From Trichobilharzia regenti (taxonomy: Eukaryota; Platyhelminthes; Trematoda; Strigeidida; Schistosomatidae), in assembly GCA_944472135.2 (NCBI GenBank), contig OX235270.1, positions 75,959,168-76,023,167 on the forward strand: DNA of 64,000 bases. Direction: 5' to 3'. A program made the position numbers and the translations under genes. The notes beneath the pieces were generated by a model. That model was given only the letters and a program-made list of their open reading frames with translations, did not search any database and was not told the origin of the DNA. Below are positions 24,251-41,214 of the stretch, piece after piece. The first letter of the stretch is position 1; every line of letters starts with the position of its first letter.

Positions 24251-25322
24251 TTATCGCACAGAACACGAGCTAAGTAGGTATGGTTGAGTTTTTGTACTTA
24301 CTAGTGCGAGCATATAGTTTTCTACATAGGCTTCTGGTTTCACCTGATGAGATACAGGGGGAGAGTTGTGAATGAAGAGGGTAGTGTTAGATAAAATGGA
24401 TTTAGTCCATTTTTCACATGAGTCCATGAGCCTGTCAACCAGAATATTAACAAGCTGTTTAAGTCGCACGTTGCTTACCCTGCTGACAACCTTTAACATG
24501 CTGCGTAATAAGGTATAGACTTTCTTCATTAGCCCTGGAAAAACTAAGGGGGGAACAATAGAGAATAATAGGCAGAATGCAAGAGTTAACGAATTGTAGG
24601 AGTAAGGGTAGAATTATTCCAGAATGTTTTAACTTCTTGATGTAGCACGTAAGACGGAATATTTTCTTAGAAATCATCAAGATATGAGACAACCAAAAAA
24701 GATCAGCAGATAGAATGACGCCTAGGTATTTAATTTCCGATTTGGTTTCTATATCAGTGCCATCCATGTTGCACACCTCGTGAGTGCTGACCAGTTTGTT
24801 TAGGTCAGATTTATGCCTAAAAGTGAAATTGACTGTTTGGCATTTGGAGGGGTTTAAGGTAAGACCGTTTTCCTTGGACCATTGGCTGACTTCTGATAAA
24901 AAGCCATTTAGTTTGGAGCAGTCACTTTGACATTTGATAAGCAAAGATACAGTCAGGTCGTCAGCATATTTGACAAAATTAATATCATTTGAAGATGGTA
25001 AGTCACGTAGAAAGGAAGAAAAGAGAAGTGGGGAGAGTACTTCACCTTGGGGGACGCCAGCTTCAGTGAGCACAGCAGAGGAGGATTTACCTTTGTATAC
25101 GCTGTACTGCATTCTGTTTGAGAAGTAGGAATGCAACCAGTTAGTGACCCAGGACTCAGTTTGTGTCATGGAGAGCTTATTTAGCAAGAGACATCTAGGC
25201 ACAGAGTCGAAAGCAGAAGTAGAGTCGAGAAACGTGCAGTGGACGTATTTGGCACCCTTATCTAATGATGAGACGATAATGTCGTGTAAGACAGCTGCAG
25301 CGTCTGTGTATCGAGCGGCCAA
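24251..25322 (-). pseudogene. CR1-like LINE reverse transcriptase, 5'-truncated and frameshifted
   Basis: Minus-strand RT fragment of about 287 codons, then a frameshift near 24480-24500 into a second frame running to 24251. RT blocks in order: CTFLDSTSAFDSVPR (motif A), EAGVPQGEVLSPLLFSSFL (motif B), FVKYADDLTVSLLI (catalytic YADD), SQWSKENGLTLNPSKCQTVNF and IKYLGVILSADLFWLSH. This pattern fits the CR1/L2/Rex superfamily to which schistosome SR1 belongs; the exact clade is my inference. The frame opens only at a TTG near 25322, with a stop just upstream. No endonuclease precedes it, and the (CTA)n array begins 30 bp away. Catalytic residues survive, but the frameshift and truncation make it non-autonomous. 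Confidence 0.85.
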
Positions 25323-25351
25323 TTACTAATTCCGTTACCGAATTCTCTTGT

Positions 25352-29291
<3,940 letters not shown>

Positions 29292-32200
29292 TAACAATGA
29301 TAATAATAATAATAGTAATAATAGCCTCAGTGTTTCGTCTGGTAACATTTTGCTTATTCTCTGGTTGTGAAATAAAGTAGTATCCAGTGTATGAAAAAAG
29401 TAAAATAAAATATAAACAGTTCAAAGTCAAAAGACTGACTACTGCTTTGTTTTGTAATAATACACTCCCTGTTGTCTATTATGATATTTCTTGTCTAGAC
29501 TTATCGATTAGTTTGTCTTTAATTTATGGTTATTATTGTCATTATTGGTAGTAGTAGTAGTAGTAACACTACCGACTGATTTTGACTCTATGGCAAGAAA
29601 AGCGCAATATCCACTTAAAGAAAATGAATTTAGGAATAACAGTGTTATTAGAAGGTGATATTTATCTGAACGAATGTGATTTATTTATGTAAAACATTGA
29701 CAACAATCTGGTTATACAGTTACTTATCAGTTCAATTCTTATGAGAAATGCTAAGAAACGGAAGATCACTTAATATGAACAAAGTGATAACAGATAAGGT
29801 TTACCAAGGTAGGTTAAGGTTAGTAATTCTTATTTGATTATATTATTAAGAGTCATGTTGATTACTACTCTTCTTATGCTCACATCCCTTAAAATTTCGT
29901 CCATTTTAAATCATCTTTATTTGCATTCCTTATATGGATTGAATTGACAAGCAAAAATGTATGATCAGATTGTTGGAAACGCTTCGCACAAGTTCAACGC
30001 ATACCTTCAGATGAACACCGTCTTCTAGTAATGCCATCTATGTTTAGTTTGGACAGGCTAAGCTTTTGAGTATTCAAGTGTTCTAAAGACAGACTTAGAC
30101 ATCAAAAGTCTCAGAATCACTGAATGGATCTTCCGAAGTTCTAATCATAAGTCCTGATTTCAGAGTAGTTATTCACTTATGGTGTTCTATGGAGAAGCCT
30201 TTCCGATAAAAAGTAAAAATAGTGGTAACTTATTGACAAATATCTACAGATCAGAACAATAATAATAATAATGACAGTGACCATAGTAAAGTTACTATTA
30301 CCTATGCCAAGGGGACCGATCAATAAACACACTGCGAAAAATCATTACATCCTTAATTTTCCACTAATTTATCATAATACATAATAAACAAGTGATGGAG
30401 ACGTCTGAAAGTAATTGATATAAGCAGTCACTTGATTCTGTGCTCATTGTCACTTATCCCTAAATAGGAATTGAAGTTCTTTCAAAGACGCTTGACACAT
30501 AATTTCCTTCCAATCAAATGAAATATGTTGGAATGTCAATAGATTCAGTATTGAAGTAGATTCCACTCAGAGCAGTTACAGTGGTGACTTACCTTCGTAA
30601 ATGAATAATTAAGAGGAAGGGGTGACAGGGGGCGATAAAAGAATACTTAGGAGATATTTGCAAAGAAGCTAAAGTCAGTGGGATTTGGTAACAATGAATT
30701 GGCTTAGTCAGTATCTTCATAAGTACTTACAATTATATCCAGCTTGACGATAACTGATCACTGGAGTGCGAGCAGCTTCATTTGTCCAGACCTTAGTTTT
30801 GGTTAGTGTCTAGGTAAAATATGGCTTGTCTCTGACTGGTGTCAACTAAGTAGTATCTGGTGCTGAAAATGTTCAGTGTTGTTCACAAAATTTTACTGAC
30901 TATCTTAGAGCCCTTTTGAATCAAATTTATTTAATTCATTTAAGTTCTCTTTGCAAAAGAGATATAGTTGTTCAAAAGTGGCTTCTTAGATGTTAATGAG
31001 AAGTTCCCATTGTTAGCAGATCACGTTATATGCAGATATTCCTTTCGCAGCGCCCTACTCTATTTTTGTTTTGTATTAGCCTACTATTCACACACCATCT
31101 GTAGTAGAGTGCATTTGGACATTGCATAACTTTATGCGATAAGGCACACAGTAATGCTTTACTTTCTTAACTAGATGGTTTTCCGAATGGAGTTTTTTGC
31201 CTTTGCACGAATTAATCAGAAATTATGTTATGCATCCTTTAATCGAAATGTTCTTATCGATTGAGTGTAAATTTGTCTGACAACTTTCAGCATATTGATA
31301 AGTTGTTCCAATGAACAATGATAATATCGTGAAGTTCTGCCTCATTTATAATTTCATGGAATCTAATAGTGGTGTACCGAACTGCATACCCGTTGTTGTA
31401 TCCTCAAAACTAGACATAACAAAGATGATGGGGAAAAGAATTTAAAAGCACACTATGAATACCCTTTATAGTTATATATACCAAGGCACAGAATTTAAAG
31501 AAGTTTAAGTCGTCTGTGACAGTGATATTAAGAATTACTAGGAATCAAATCATCTGGGCTGAAGAAGAACACGTTATGTCAGAGTTTATCAACTCACATT
31601 TAATCGTATCCTGTGATTCAATATAAATTACCTCTGATTTTTAAAAGTAATGCTCACACATTGACAGTAATATAAAAATGGTGATAATTTAGGGCTAACT
31701 ATTAAAGATCTCAACACGAAAGGGTTGCCTAACGACTGTCTTCAATGAACGCGAATCCACAGTTTATTCATCTATCATTACACTTCTTTAGATTGGTAGT
31801 TGACCATTACACTGAGCGTAGTGAATACCTATCAGTATTGACGTGATGTAGATCTGACAGTGGCCAGCAAAGCGATTTTGAATATGCATATATGCTATGT
31901 GGGAATAGTCTGTTGAGGCTGCATTCACCTCAGTGAGTGACCATACCTGTTCCTCCCCTTTGTAGATTTAGAAATCACCCCTTATTGTTTCAAACGCCAT
32001 AGTTTTTTTCTAATAGGCTAATGGGTCACAAAACCTAGTTTTCATCCTGGCAAGGGTAGAACAGGAGAGAGCGCAGGAGTTGAATTCAAGCTAAAAAGTA
32101 AAATCGATAACAGGAAATTAGCACTGTGAGTAAATGACGACTAATTACAATGAAAATCGACAAGTATAGTAAAATGATGTGTAGTTATTTTTGCTCGATA

Positions 32201-34185
32201 AAAGTGTGCATGTTGAGTAGAATTTTGATATTCTCTGATGTTGATATGCGAGGCCGAGTTAACCAGTCTACATGTATACATGTTAGCTTATTTATTGCGG
32301 TCACATCAATTTACTGAACGATGCTACTTAATGAATCATGTTTTGACAGTAAATTAATTGCTGATACTTCTATCAAACCTGGTTTCTATAATTCTAATTC
32401 TTTGGTATAGACAGTCTTAAAGGTTTTTAGAATTTTCTAAAATATACTGGAAAGCTCTATCCTGTTCCATTAGTAAATAATACTGTTTCACTGTGTGATA
32501 TCAATTAAACAAGCTAATGTAAGGTTACACACTACCAGAATGTTCAAGTTTTATGCATATGTTAACAGACGGGTCTTTTGTAAATAGTATATGAAATCCT
32601 GAACACTACTCCAGTCACATCTAATTTATACATATCTAACTGGCAAACAGGATAACACCAGTCAATTTTATGGATTAGAATGATAAATAAACTTTCCTTC
32701 ATGTGGCTGAAGGAGAAAGTAGTTTAAGAAATTACTGTGAGTTTCATAATAACTCATCGATTAGTAAGTATTGCTGTCTCACATAGACTATGGTCTGAAA
32801 TATCAATTTGTATTGATAACTTTCCCGATTGTTTGGAGCTTAGTGGCTGGGTTTATATTTGGCTGTCTGTCTGTATGACGATCTTAGGATTCCATTCATT
32901 GTGTGTGTCTGTGCACGTATAAATGTATGCGCAGTTTTGAACTATTGATATCATTTTCTAAGCAGTGATACAATAATACTTTTTGTCACTGACTTTGGAA
33001 AACAGATAAAAACTTTTAAAAACAACTGACTTTTCACATAAGCCTCATCTTATTTACTCACCAAATGAAAAACAGAAATCAAGGTTGAAGTGAAACGTTA
33101 TGAGTAAAGAGCGACGATTCAAGCTCATGAAGAGCATAGATTTTTATTTCGTGATCTGATTAGTATAATAATGATTAAATTACATAGAATTTCTCCTATT
33201 GTTGTAGATCTCGATAAATTTTATCCAACTCATCAGAAGGCATAAAGTTACGTGAACATAATCGAGTCTTTTTCAACTCTACATAACGAAGCTGAGAAGT
33301 GCAGTGGCTTCTAGGAATTTCTACTGGCTGACAACTACAGTTCATAATAGCCTGTAAAACTAACTTTTTATCACATGATGATACAGACTACTGATTTAAA
33401 TGAGTAGTTAGATATCAGAGGTGTTAAACAGTGATGCTTGCTACCCCGACAGAAGTGGAATCAGCTTAGAGAAAGAGCGTAATAGATTCATTTTTCTTTT
33501 GTATTAAGTGTTACACAACTTTATAATGTTAAGTTTGATAAAAATGACCAGAGAAAGTTATCAGTATTCAGGATTTTGTTTTAGAGAAATTACTCTAATT
33601 ACACTATTAATCGTTAATTCTTTGCTTGGTTGGAATTGATTGCTATTAAACTGGTTTCAGATCTTCGTTCTTTCAATTAATCTTGGTTATTTATATCCAG
33701 GAGCGAGATCCCGTGGCGTACTCTGTGAATGAGTTCAGAATTAGTGGAAGTAACAGTCTCCAATCGTCCTGCTTTTTGCTTACAATTCGCTGAAACAAAG
33801 ATTTTATCCCGAATGGAGACTCACTATAGAAAAACACGAAGTACTGTATAAATCATTTCGGTAACTATGCGAGTAACTTTAGAAGCTACCTATAAATTTA
33901 CTCATGTGACCACACTGACAGCAACACACAATGGAGCAATTATTTGATCTGTTCACGAGAAAATTGCTTATGGTGTTATTGAAACATCAGTTAGATATAT
34001 AGGAGGTATGTTAATTCTAACTGGTAGGCTGTTCTCTAAAGTCATTTGTTACTAAACCCACTGATGTGGAGAGTTTCTCATGAGGCCGGTGTAATTTTCA
34101 AAATGATGGAAGATTAGAAGAAGCATAGAGGCGAAACAGAGATAATATTAGTTAACTGAAAAGGCGGAATGGAGGTGGTTTCTAC
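29292..34185. other. No gene recognised
   Basis: Nearly 4.9 kb with only short stray open frames. Small (TAG)n and (AAT)n tracts occur at about 29549-29563 and 30257-30272. I found no RT, endonuclease, tRNA-like box or hammerhead core. Confidence 0.5.
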
Positions 34186-34336
34186 ATTTATTTTTTTTTA
34201 TTTTTTATTTTTTATTTACAGCTTGATTCCATACTGTATTTTTGGTACAAGTATGGAATTTTCAGCATGGATATCGGTAGCCCAAATTTTGCAGGCCGAC
34301 CATAGATATCAGGTGTGCGCCGGCGTGGGCATTTGA
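34186..34336 (-). mobile_element. SINE B copy, truncated head
   Basis: Minus-strand copy with the family body CACACCTGATATCTATGGTC, CTGCAAAATTTGGGC and TACCAAAAATACAGTATGG, ending in an A-rich tail (T-rich on plus, 34186-34220). Only the last bases of the tRNA-like head survive (GCCGGCGCACA). Full copies are at 45935-46145 and 54713-54926. The open frame crossing it is not a gene. Confidence 0.8.
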
Positions 34337-35810
34337 CATTTGACAGGTTTGTAGAAAAAATGTAATAATAATTTTCTTCCTCACACAACTCAACTCTTCT
34401 TATCAATAGAATGACAGAATCAACAGTAAAAAGGAACGTGATTTGTGATACATGCAGTAAATTTCTCAACACACTGTAAGTGAATTCTATTGATGAATTA
34501 TTGTTCGGATAGTGCGATCAATTACTTTTGCTAATTACAAGAATGTGTGTTTATTGACCTGCTTATTTTCTTTATCACCTATCTAATTCTCATCGGTGAT
34601 GAAGCCTTTTGCACAATTCAACTGAGGCCATTTTTGCTTGTGAGAACAAGAAAATTTGTGGAATTATCAACCGCAAAAGACGGGTATACAGGTGCAGCTT
34701 GGAGCTTCAAGTGGATGAATAGATACGTTCGGTGAACTTCCCGGATTTTTTGAGAATATTGCTGTTGAAACATTGATCTTGCATGATTTGAAGTTTCATG
34801 GGATCTTCTATCTGCTGTTGCAATGAGTCATACAGCTGAGTAGTCACCGGTTGTCTAAACATGTAGATGCCGATGCATGACTAGTGCTATTGATTACTTT
34901 ATAATGAAATACCAATAATAGTGATGTGGTTTTTTTCTTTACATATTAGAAATTGAATATTGGGAAACTCAAAGTAACCATGTACATTGAAAAGAGTTAA
35001 AACTAGAACCAACTTTCTACTCGTGAGTAAGAATTAGATGAGGTTATGCTGATTCTGGATGATTACTTCATGACTGTTGCTGCGATAGTTGTATTTATTG
35101 TGTATCATCGACAATCGACACTATTATCATAATTATTTAGATATAACTACCACATTACTCTAAGCCAAGTCATTCATACAAAGTGGTTGAAATCAGTGGG
35201 CAGTAAACTTGTGTACTCAGCTCACTGTGGACCGCCATCATTTAAACTCTCATTGATGCCGAGTATGCTAGCTTGGTTACCACATTGCTAACTTAATAGA
35301 CAGAAATCAGTTGCCACTGTGAACAAAATAAAAATGACTCTAGCAGGTGAGTCATCTTCTAGCCCAAATGGTTTTGTTCAGTATTTGCCGTCGGTGGTGT
35401 GCTCTAGATTGTTTGCCTATGTGTATATAAGCATGAGTTATGGATTGTAAAAAATGCCCGGAAAGCATTTATCGGTACCCCCTGTTTTGGATTTCATAGG
35501 CATAAGATATGGCATACAATTAAACGCTGCAACAAACGCATAAATGACTGACTTCATTCACTTCAGCTGATAGGTGTAGTCACACAAGCCAAATTAGAAA
35601 ATCCACACATTTGCCATTACCCCATAATGTGAAGCAAAGTATTTATTTATTTACAAATCAATTTTCCATTTACGGGAAGAAAAACAGAAATCTTCCAACC
35701 AATCAAAATAAAAAAAACCTACAAAAGAAGCCCACACTTGAAAAATGATTTGATGCTCACTGGCGACTGTCCCTATCGAGACAGTTAACCTGGGGTTCTA
35801 GTAGGAAGCC
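34337..35810. other. No gene recognised
   Basis: AT-rich spacer with no coding motif or repeat family recognised. Confidence 0.5.
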
Positions 35811-35814
35811 ATTA

Positions 35815-36120
35815 TCAGTAGGGTGAAGCGGGTTGAAGGTGAGGCAATAAATCATCGAAGAAGACATTGAGAAGTGGTCGCGTTATGTTGTGAACTGGTA
35901 GAAGTTGGAATTCATGGGCTGGCCATTGGATCAGGTCCCAGTGGCCTAATGGTCTATGGGCTAACTCGCCTTGAACCCAGAAATTCCTGGGTTAGAACCC
36001 TGACGGTGGGTGGTACTACTGGAGAGTTCCAAACTGGGACGAAACAGCTGTCCAATACTCCCTGGTGGTTTTCCAATTGTTCTTTGACTGATGTCAGCTC
36101 ATGATGATATCCTTCAACCA
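35815..36120 (+). mobile_element. Hammerhead SINE C, copy 2
   Basis: Full-length family layout: leader with AAGACATTGAGAAGTGGTCG, tRNA-like region with B box GGGTTAGAACCC, then hammerhead and tail. Core A6 is changed (CTGGAGA), stem II is GTTCC/GGGAC, and GAAACAGCTGTCC is intact. The A6 change should abolish cleavage. The tail is TTCTTTGACTGATGTCAGC followed by an A-rich run at 36120-36130. Confidence 0.75.
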
Positions 36121-37925
36121 AAAAAAAAAGAGTAATTGGCTAAACACAGGAGAGACGGACAAAGAAAAAGAATGGAGTAATGATTCTGTGACTTCACACT
36201 GATCGACGGACGCTCATACTAATGTTAGTTCTAAAATTACACCGATAGTCTGTATAAACTCTCCAAGTGTAACTATCTGATCGGTTACTTAATGTTTTTT
36301 TTCACTGAAATAAATGAAGTTCGCTTTCTTGCATTAGACCGTGTACTACTGATTGATTGAGATGAGTAGCTGTATACTGCTGAAATCAAGCGGTAGTGTT
36401 TACTAGTCAGATCGAAGTAACCTGAACACGGATAACCATTTCGCTCCCTGAGGAATGAGCTAATCAGCGATGTGGCCAAATTGATTCTGCTCAGAGAGAC
36501 GACCATAGCTTACATTGTAAAGGTAGATTTCGTCACATACCAGCTTCATTTAGTTAATATACCATCGTTTATTATATCACTTGAAGATTCGGCACAAGAT
36601 AGCCACTGAAAATCCAGAAGTAGTTGACAGCAGATTCGTTCTCCTTTCGAAATATTCATCAGTACACATGGCATACCCATAGGACGTTCATTTTTTATTA
36701 CTATGTAGCTGGTAGGTTGGAATCCAATGGCAGTAACAGTATAACACCACTGTCATTCAATATATCTGGTATGGTAAACCCCACCACTTATGAATCCTCA
36801 TTAAAACTTGATGAAGTCCATCCCACAATTGCCAGTGAGCATGCCAACTTCGAAAGCGATAACAGCAATAATGGTTATAAAATACTCTTTCTTGGTTTAC
36901 CCGCAATCAATAGATGATAATTCCTACCAATTTAGTAAATTATAACACAGTTCATGTGAGATAACTGACCTATTATTTTTTTTAAAATTTTGTAAGAAAG
37001 TAGTTTAATTATATTCTTAAATCCAGCCTAAGTGACAGTACTCATCATATTCAAAACTAATTAATCATGCAAGAGGAAACTTGAATCGGACAGAATTCAC
37101 ATGCTGTATCAAGTAATCTACATATTTCAATGAATTAATCAATACGCTCAGAAATCAGGTTATACACTCACTCACCAGGAAAATACGAGATACAGATAAG
37201 TGAAAAAGGCTTGTCTATCAAACTGTTTTGAGAATCAGACGACCGGCTGTCATCTCAATGGCGACTTAAAAGTTGTTCTAAATTTTGTTACAGAAAAAAA
37301 GTCAACTGTTCCTTTCAGACTAATGATTCAATCTGATAGGATACAGTGTTTAGAGTGCTATAAATTAGCACCAGAAGCATACATACCCAAACATACCCAT
37401 TCTTTCAATCTATCGTAAATGTTTCGTCCCAGATGGCTCACCTGGTTTTTAAAAACTTGTAGATTTGTGAAAGTGTTTTTGGTGTATACCTATCATTTAG
37501 CGTTTAGGCAAAATTTAAAGTTCCCAACTAAAATCTGAGACTTCAGATTTTAGCGAATCTAAAGTGTTTACATAAAATGTATGAAAGAAAACAAAATGAA
37601 TTCTTCGCAATTGCCCTTTTTCTCAAACAAAATGACATTGATTTGTCTGAGTGTTGTCAGACCATATTAAGTGCTTTCTAACAGACAGAACTTTGCACAG
37701 TTTAGAGGAGGATTGTATGAACTTTATGTTTGTCAGTCACATTTATTGATTCTAATTCTATTTCAGTATAGTTTGAATATTATGTATTTTGTAAAATACT
37801 GAATACACTTGCCTAACTGCAACCCAATAAAACTAACTAACTGTTCGAACTAGTTATTCAACTCAATTTGTGAAATGGTTACCAAACACTGAGAGATATA
37901 GAACGTTTTTGTAGCCTGAACAGGC
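36121..37925. other. No gene recognised
   Basis: Includes open frames of up to 97 codons (36624-36917, 37200-37418) without any recognisable domain. One of these could be an exon of a host gene, but nothing in the sequence supports it. Confidence 0.45.
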
Positions 37926-39291
37926 AGAGTCTAATTGAATTAAAAGTCAATCTGAACGAAGAATACTCTCTTCAATAATTTCTCTTCAGGTTCTTACAAT
38001 TATAAAATATAATATTTGTGGTCGTTACAATAAAGGCAAGTTATGCAGCGGACTGGCAACTGTGGAGAAAAAGCCTTTGTTTTTACGTCTCCAATTCAAG
38101 GGAGATACTCCTGCGGAGATTCTATCCCAACGTTTAACCAGGGAGATCAAGAAAACTTTCTACTCTGCACGTCTGTATCTATCCTTCACTAGCCGTTCAA
38201 TGTTCACCCTGCAACCCAAAGGTGTCTTACCTAACCTTAGCTCTTCTTCATGCATATACCATTTCAACTGTTCCTGTGGTTCAAGTTATATGGGACGCAC
38301 GATTAGGCAGGTTCGTCTACGGGTTTGAGAACACTTACAAGCTTGGTTCAGCGGGAAGGAAATTAACTGCATAAAAAGCTCGATCCCGTCACACTTGGCC
38401 GATAATGGACATCACATCTATGTCAACACAGCTTTCAGGGTTATATACTGAATTCCGCAGTCGTTATCACGTACAGTTCGCTTACGTCTCCTACACATAG
38501 CTTAAGCGGTTGCAATAAGATTGACTAAACCAGAACTTTGTATCCAAAAAGAACACGTCCAGACACTGTTCCTACCATGGCCAACCTTGAACTGAAGATC
38601 CTTTCTTCTCACCAAGAAAGCTCCTTCCCCTTAACCCTTTTGGTTTTTTTTACTTTGCCTATTATTACAAATATTATTATTACAGTTATTATTATTATTC
38701 GTCATAATTTATGCCCTTCATGCAAACATTCCCTCAATACTATCGAATTCTCCATTTATACTATCCGAGCTTATTATTCGTGATATTATCTCTTTTCTCA
38801 ATATATGTCTCCAACTGTTTCAATTTAACACATTCGTTATTTCATTATGAACCTATCATTGCAGTCTTACTATCTCCTGTTTAACACAGACCACTTTGTA
38901 CTAGCTAATCACTCCCCTGACACCTTTTATAACCTTGAACTGATTTGTCAATTTTCCTACCTCATAATCTACAAATCTGTTATGATTAATCACCACCATT
39001 GTCTCTCATTTCACAATATTTTGGTAATCGGTTTCAGTCTGGCACGTTTGTCACACTCAAATACGACTATTTATTTTGACACCCCATAACTAATCTGTTA
39101 TTCTACGTTAAAAGATGTATCCACCGCATAACTGGCCTTTATTGCAACGACCACAAGTATTATATTTTATAATTATAAGAACCTGAAGAGAAATTATTGA
39201 AAAGAATATTCTTCGTTCAGATTGACTTTTAATTCATAATATGGGAATATTTCATACTATCAAATCTTATAACTCACAAGAGTCTAATTGA
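37926..39291 (+). mobile_element. PLE-A3 copy with inverted 5' arm and 13-bp TSD
   Basis: The perfect 13-bp direct repeat AGAGTCTAATTGA (37926-37938 and 39279-39291) bounds the insertion. Inside, a 5' arm (37937-38050) is the near-perfect reverse complement of 39124-39235 near the element's 3' end. Between them lie the PLE endonuclease codons (38050-38600) and about 500 bp of 3' region, and 43 bp follow the 3' arm before the TSD. The TSD shows that the inverted arm arrived as part of the same insertion. TSD length fits PLEs. Several stops in the coding part make it a dead, 5'-truncated copy. Confidence 0.85.
38050..38600 (+). pseudogene. PLE-A3 GIY-YIG endonuclease region
   Basis: Starts at KKPLFLRLQFKGDTPAEILS, equivalent to residues 456-475 of the ORF at 4800-6695. 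It continues with CIYHFNCSCGSSYMGRTIRQ; the YIG box reads YMG, a conservative change. After a TGA comes EHLQAWFSGKE, then AFRVIY, stops, and KPELCIQKEHVQTLFLPWP. The RT domain is absent and at least three in-frame stops occur. Amino-acid similarity to PLE-A1 is strong, so it belongs to the same lineage. Confidence 0.85.
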
Positions 39292-40207
39292 CTTACATGA
39301 AAACAAAGGGAACTTGAGCAGCATATAATACGTATTAAGCAATTATTACACACGTATATACAACTTACAACAAAATCAATATCGATCAGTATCACACTAC
39401 TATTTTATCAGCTGACAACTCATACAAAGTTGTGTCCATAATCGAAAATCAATGATTTCTTTTTTAAACTACTAGATTTTATTCAGTAATATATGCTTAG
39501 CTCGATAATGAGTCGAGGATTCTCTCATTTACGCATGCATGATATGATATCGTTATCAGTGTTGGTTGTCACCGATGGATATTGATATCCCAACTTACAG
39601 AAAAAAGCAGTTATATGTCATGAGTACGCCATGCAATACTGACAAACCCAAAAGCAGGTTCTTTAGCAGGCGAATAAAGAAGTTTAAGAAGTGTATTTCA
39701 TTGAGTGGTATTTCCTTAAAAAAACAGATTCCCGTTTACAAAATAAACTCTTATAAGCTAACTTTTTTTGACTGGTGCTTGGAATCATTTGATGCTGTAG
39801 AACGGTAGGGTACATACTTATTTTCGAAACACACTCAAAGCTGAAAAGTAGCAGTGTCCACACTATCATCATAACTTGACCAATCTCTCCACTGTACTGT
39901 CGTAATTTGAACAAAGCAAGAACTACAGTTGTAGCAGAATAAAATGGTACCATCTTTTATTTCGTTACCTTCTCGTCAGCTGCTTACATGGCAAATACAT
40001 TACTAAATATATCTACTACAACAATTTTGAGATAATTGCACGGAGTTCATTTTAAACAAAAAAACAATCGATCAATATACGCATACACTAAAAATATATA
40101 CATATATAAATATGCAATATTAAACACTATTCCGAACAATAATAATCATACAAAATGGAAACTTTTAGCATTTCGCATTTGGAAGAAAGAGAAGTGAAAT
40201 TATCCAG
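39292..40207. other. No gene recognised; probable PLE 3' region at right end
   Basis: No coding support. The portion from about 39970 to 40207 lies 3' of the minus-strand PLE fragment and may be its untranslated region. Confidence 0.4.
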
Positions 40208-40520
40208 TTACCAGGGCCAAGAAAGACTGATAACCGCTTCTTTCTGGACGCATAAATCAGGCTTCAGGCGCTTGATGGAAATGGCTTCAGCAAACTTAAG
40301 CAGAATTGAGCTCTTTTGCCTATTGATAATTTTGAACGACTTTTTGACGTCCACCTCATGATCTATGTCGAGGAGATGCCTGGCGATGGCACTGTTTAAA
40401 GCATTTGTTCCCTTTAGACGTAAGCTTTTTGGTACGTGTTCAGAAAACCGTAGGTACGCCCTTCTTTTTGTCCTTCCAATGTAACTGCTCCCGCAGATAC
40501 ATGTAAATTTGTTAAACTGA
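40208..40520 (-). pseudogene. PLE GIY-YIG endonuclease C-terminus, frame open
   Basis: Minus-strand frame without internal stop, unnoticed by Met-start ORF calling because no ATG precedes it. It reads FTCICGSSYIGRTKRRAYLR, then FSEHVPKSLRLKG, ARHLLDIDHEVDVKKSFKII, EAISIKRLKPDLCVQKEAVI and SLSWPW with a terminal stop at 40208-40210. CxCG-SYIGRT with the downstream Arg and Glu-His is a PLE GIY-YIG core. The RT and the first half of the domain are missing. The open frame suggests a fairly young insertion, but it is only a 5'-truncated fragment. Confidence 0.85.
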
Positions 40521-40960
40521 CGCCAATTTTAACAATTACTCAGATTATATAATGGATTGAGAGATTTATCGTTTTCACTCACAGTGAGAAAAATAAAAGA
40601 AACGAGAGTTACTTTCTTCATATATTATATATTTGCATGTATATATGTATGTTAGTATAACCTTCTCTGAACACATGATGCCACTCCATCATGTGATTAC
40701 TGTCAATTGTTGGCTAAATTTTCTGGAGTTTTCAGTCGATATATAATCAATAATTAATTCAGTAGAGAAGAATAAGAATAAGAACAACGACTATTCAATC
40801 AATATATTTTCTGTTATGCCTCTTAAAAAATGTAGTTTCTAATTTTTTTCTTATATATATGTATATATCATAATCATGAAATACTGAATAAATTAACCAA
40901 TTCGCCGTTAGAAAAAAGGCGTAATAATTTACACGCTTTGGTTTCCACAGATCTGATCGA
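40521..40960. other. No gene recognised
   Basis: Very AT-rich, with TATATA stretches near 40625-40650 and 40850-40870. Confidence 0.5.
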
Positions 40961-40964
40961 TTTC

Positions 40965-41155
40965 AAGTTTGATCATGAACAGACTGCAGTTCGTAAACCA
41001 GTGGAAATGAGGGAGTGTCCCACAGCTGTTTTGTTCTTGTTTGGAACTCTTCACCAGTACACCGAATATGACTGCAGGTGATGAGGCGAGCTGGCAGATC
41101 AATCAAACACTGGTTTCCAGTCGTTCCCTAACTGAAGTCAATCGGCGCTCAAACT
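40965..41155 (-). mobile_element. SINE C copy with inverted 5' tail (degenerate)
   Basis: On the minus strand it reads inverted tail (41150 to 41105), tRNA-like head (CCAGCTCGCCTCATCACC), hammerhead relic (GGTGAAGAGTTCC, CAAAACAGCTGTGGGAC), then sense tail (TTCCACTGGTTTACGAACTG). Core C3 and the GAAA box are mutated. The order matches the TSD-bounded copy at 47330-47581, so the inverted-tail form is recurrent. Confidence 0.6.
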
Positions 41156-41214
41156 TGAAACAATTTAAGCCCTCATAAACCCACATTCGAAAATTAATTT
41201 GGCCACAGGATGAA

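Noticed and set aside
34212..34472. 86-codon minus frame ending RTPDIYGRPAKFGLPISMLK
   Set aside because: The distinctive peptide is SINE B read through; the same peptide appears from the copy at 45935-46145.
37420..37445. GTTTCGTCCCAGATGG, like a minus-strand hammerhead stem II with GAAA
   Set aside because: No second core strand or family flanks nearby.
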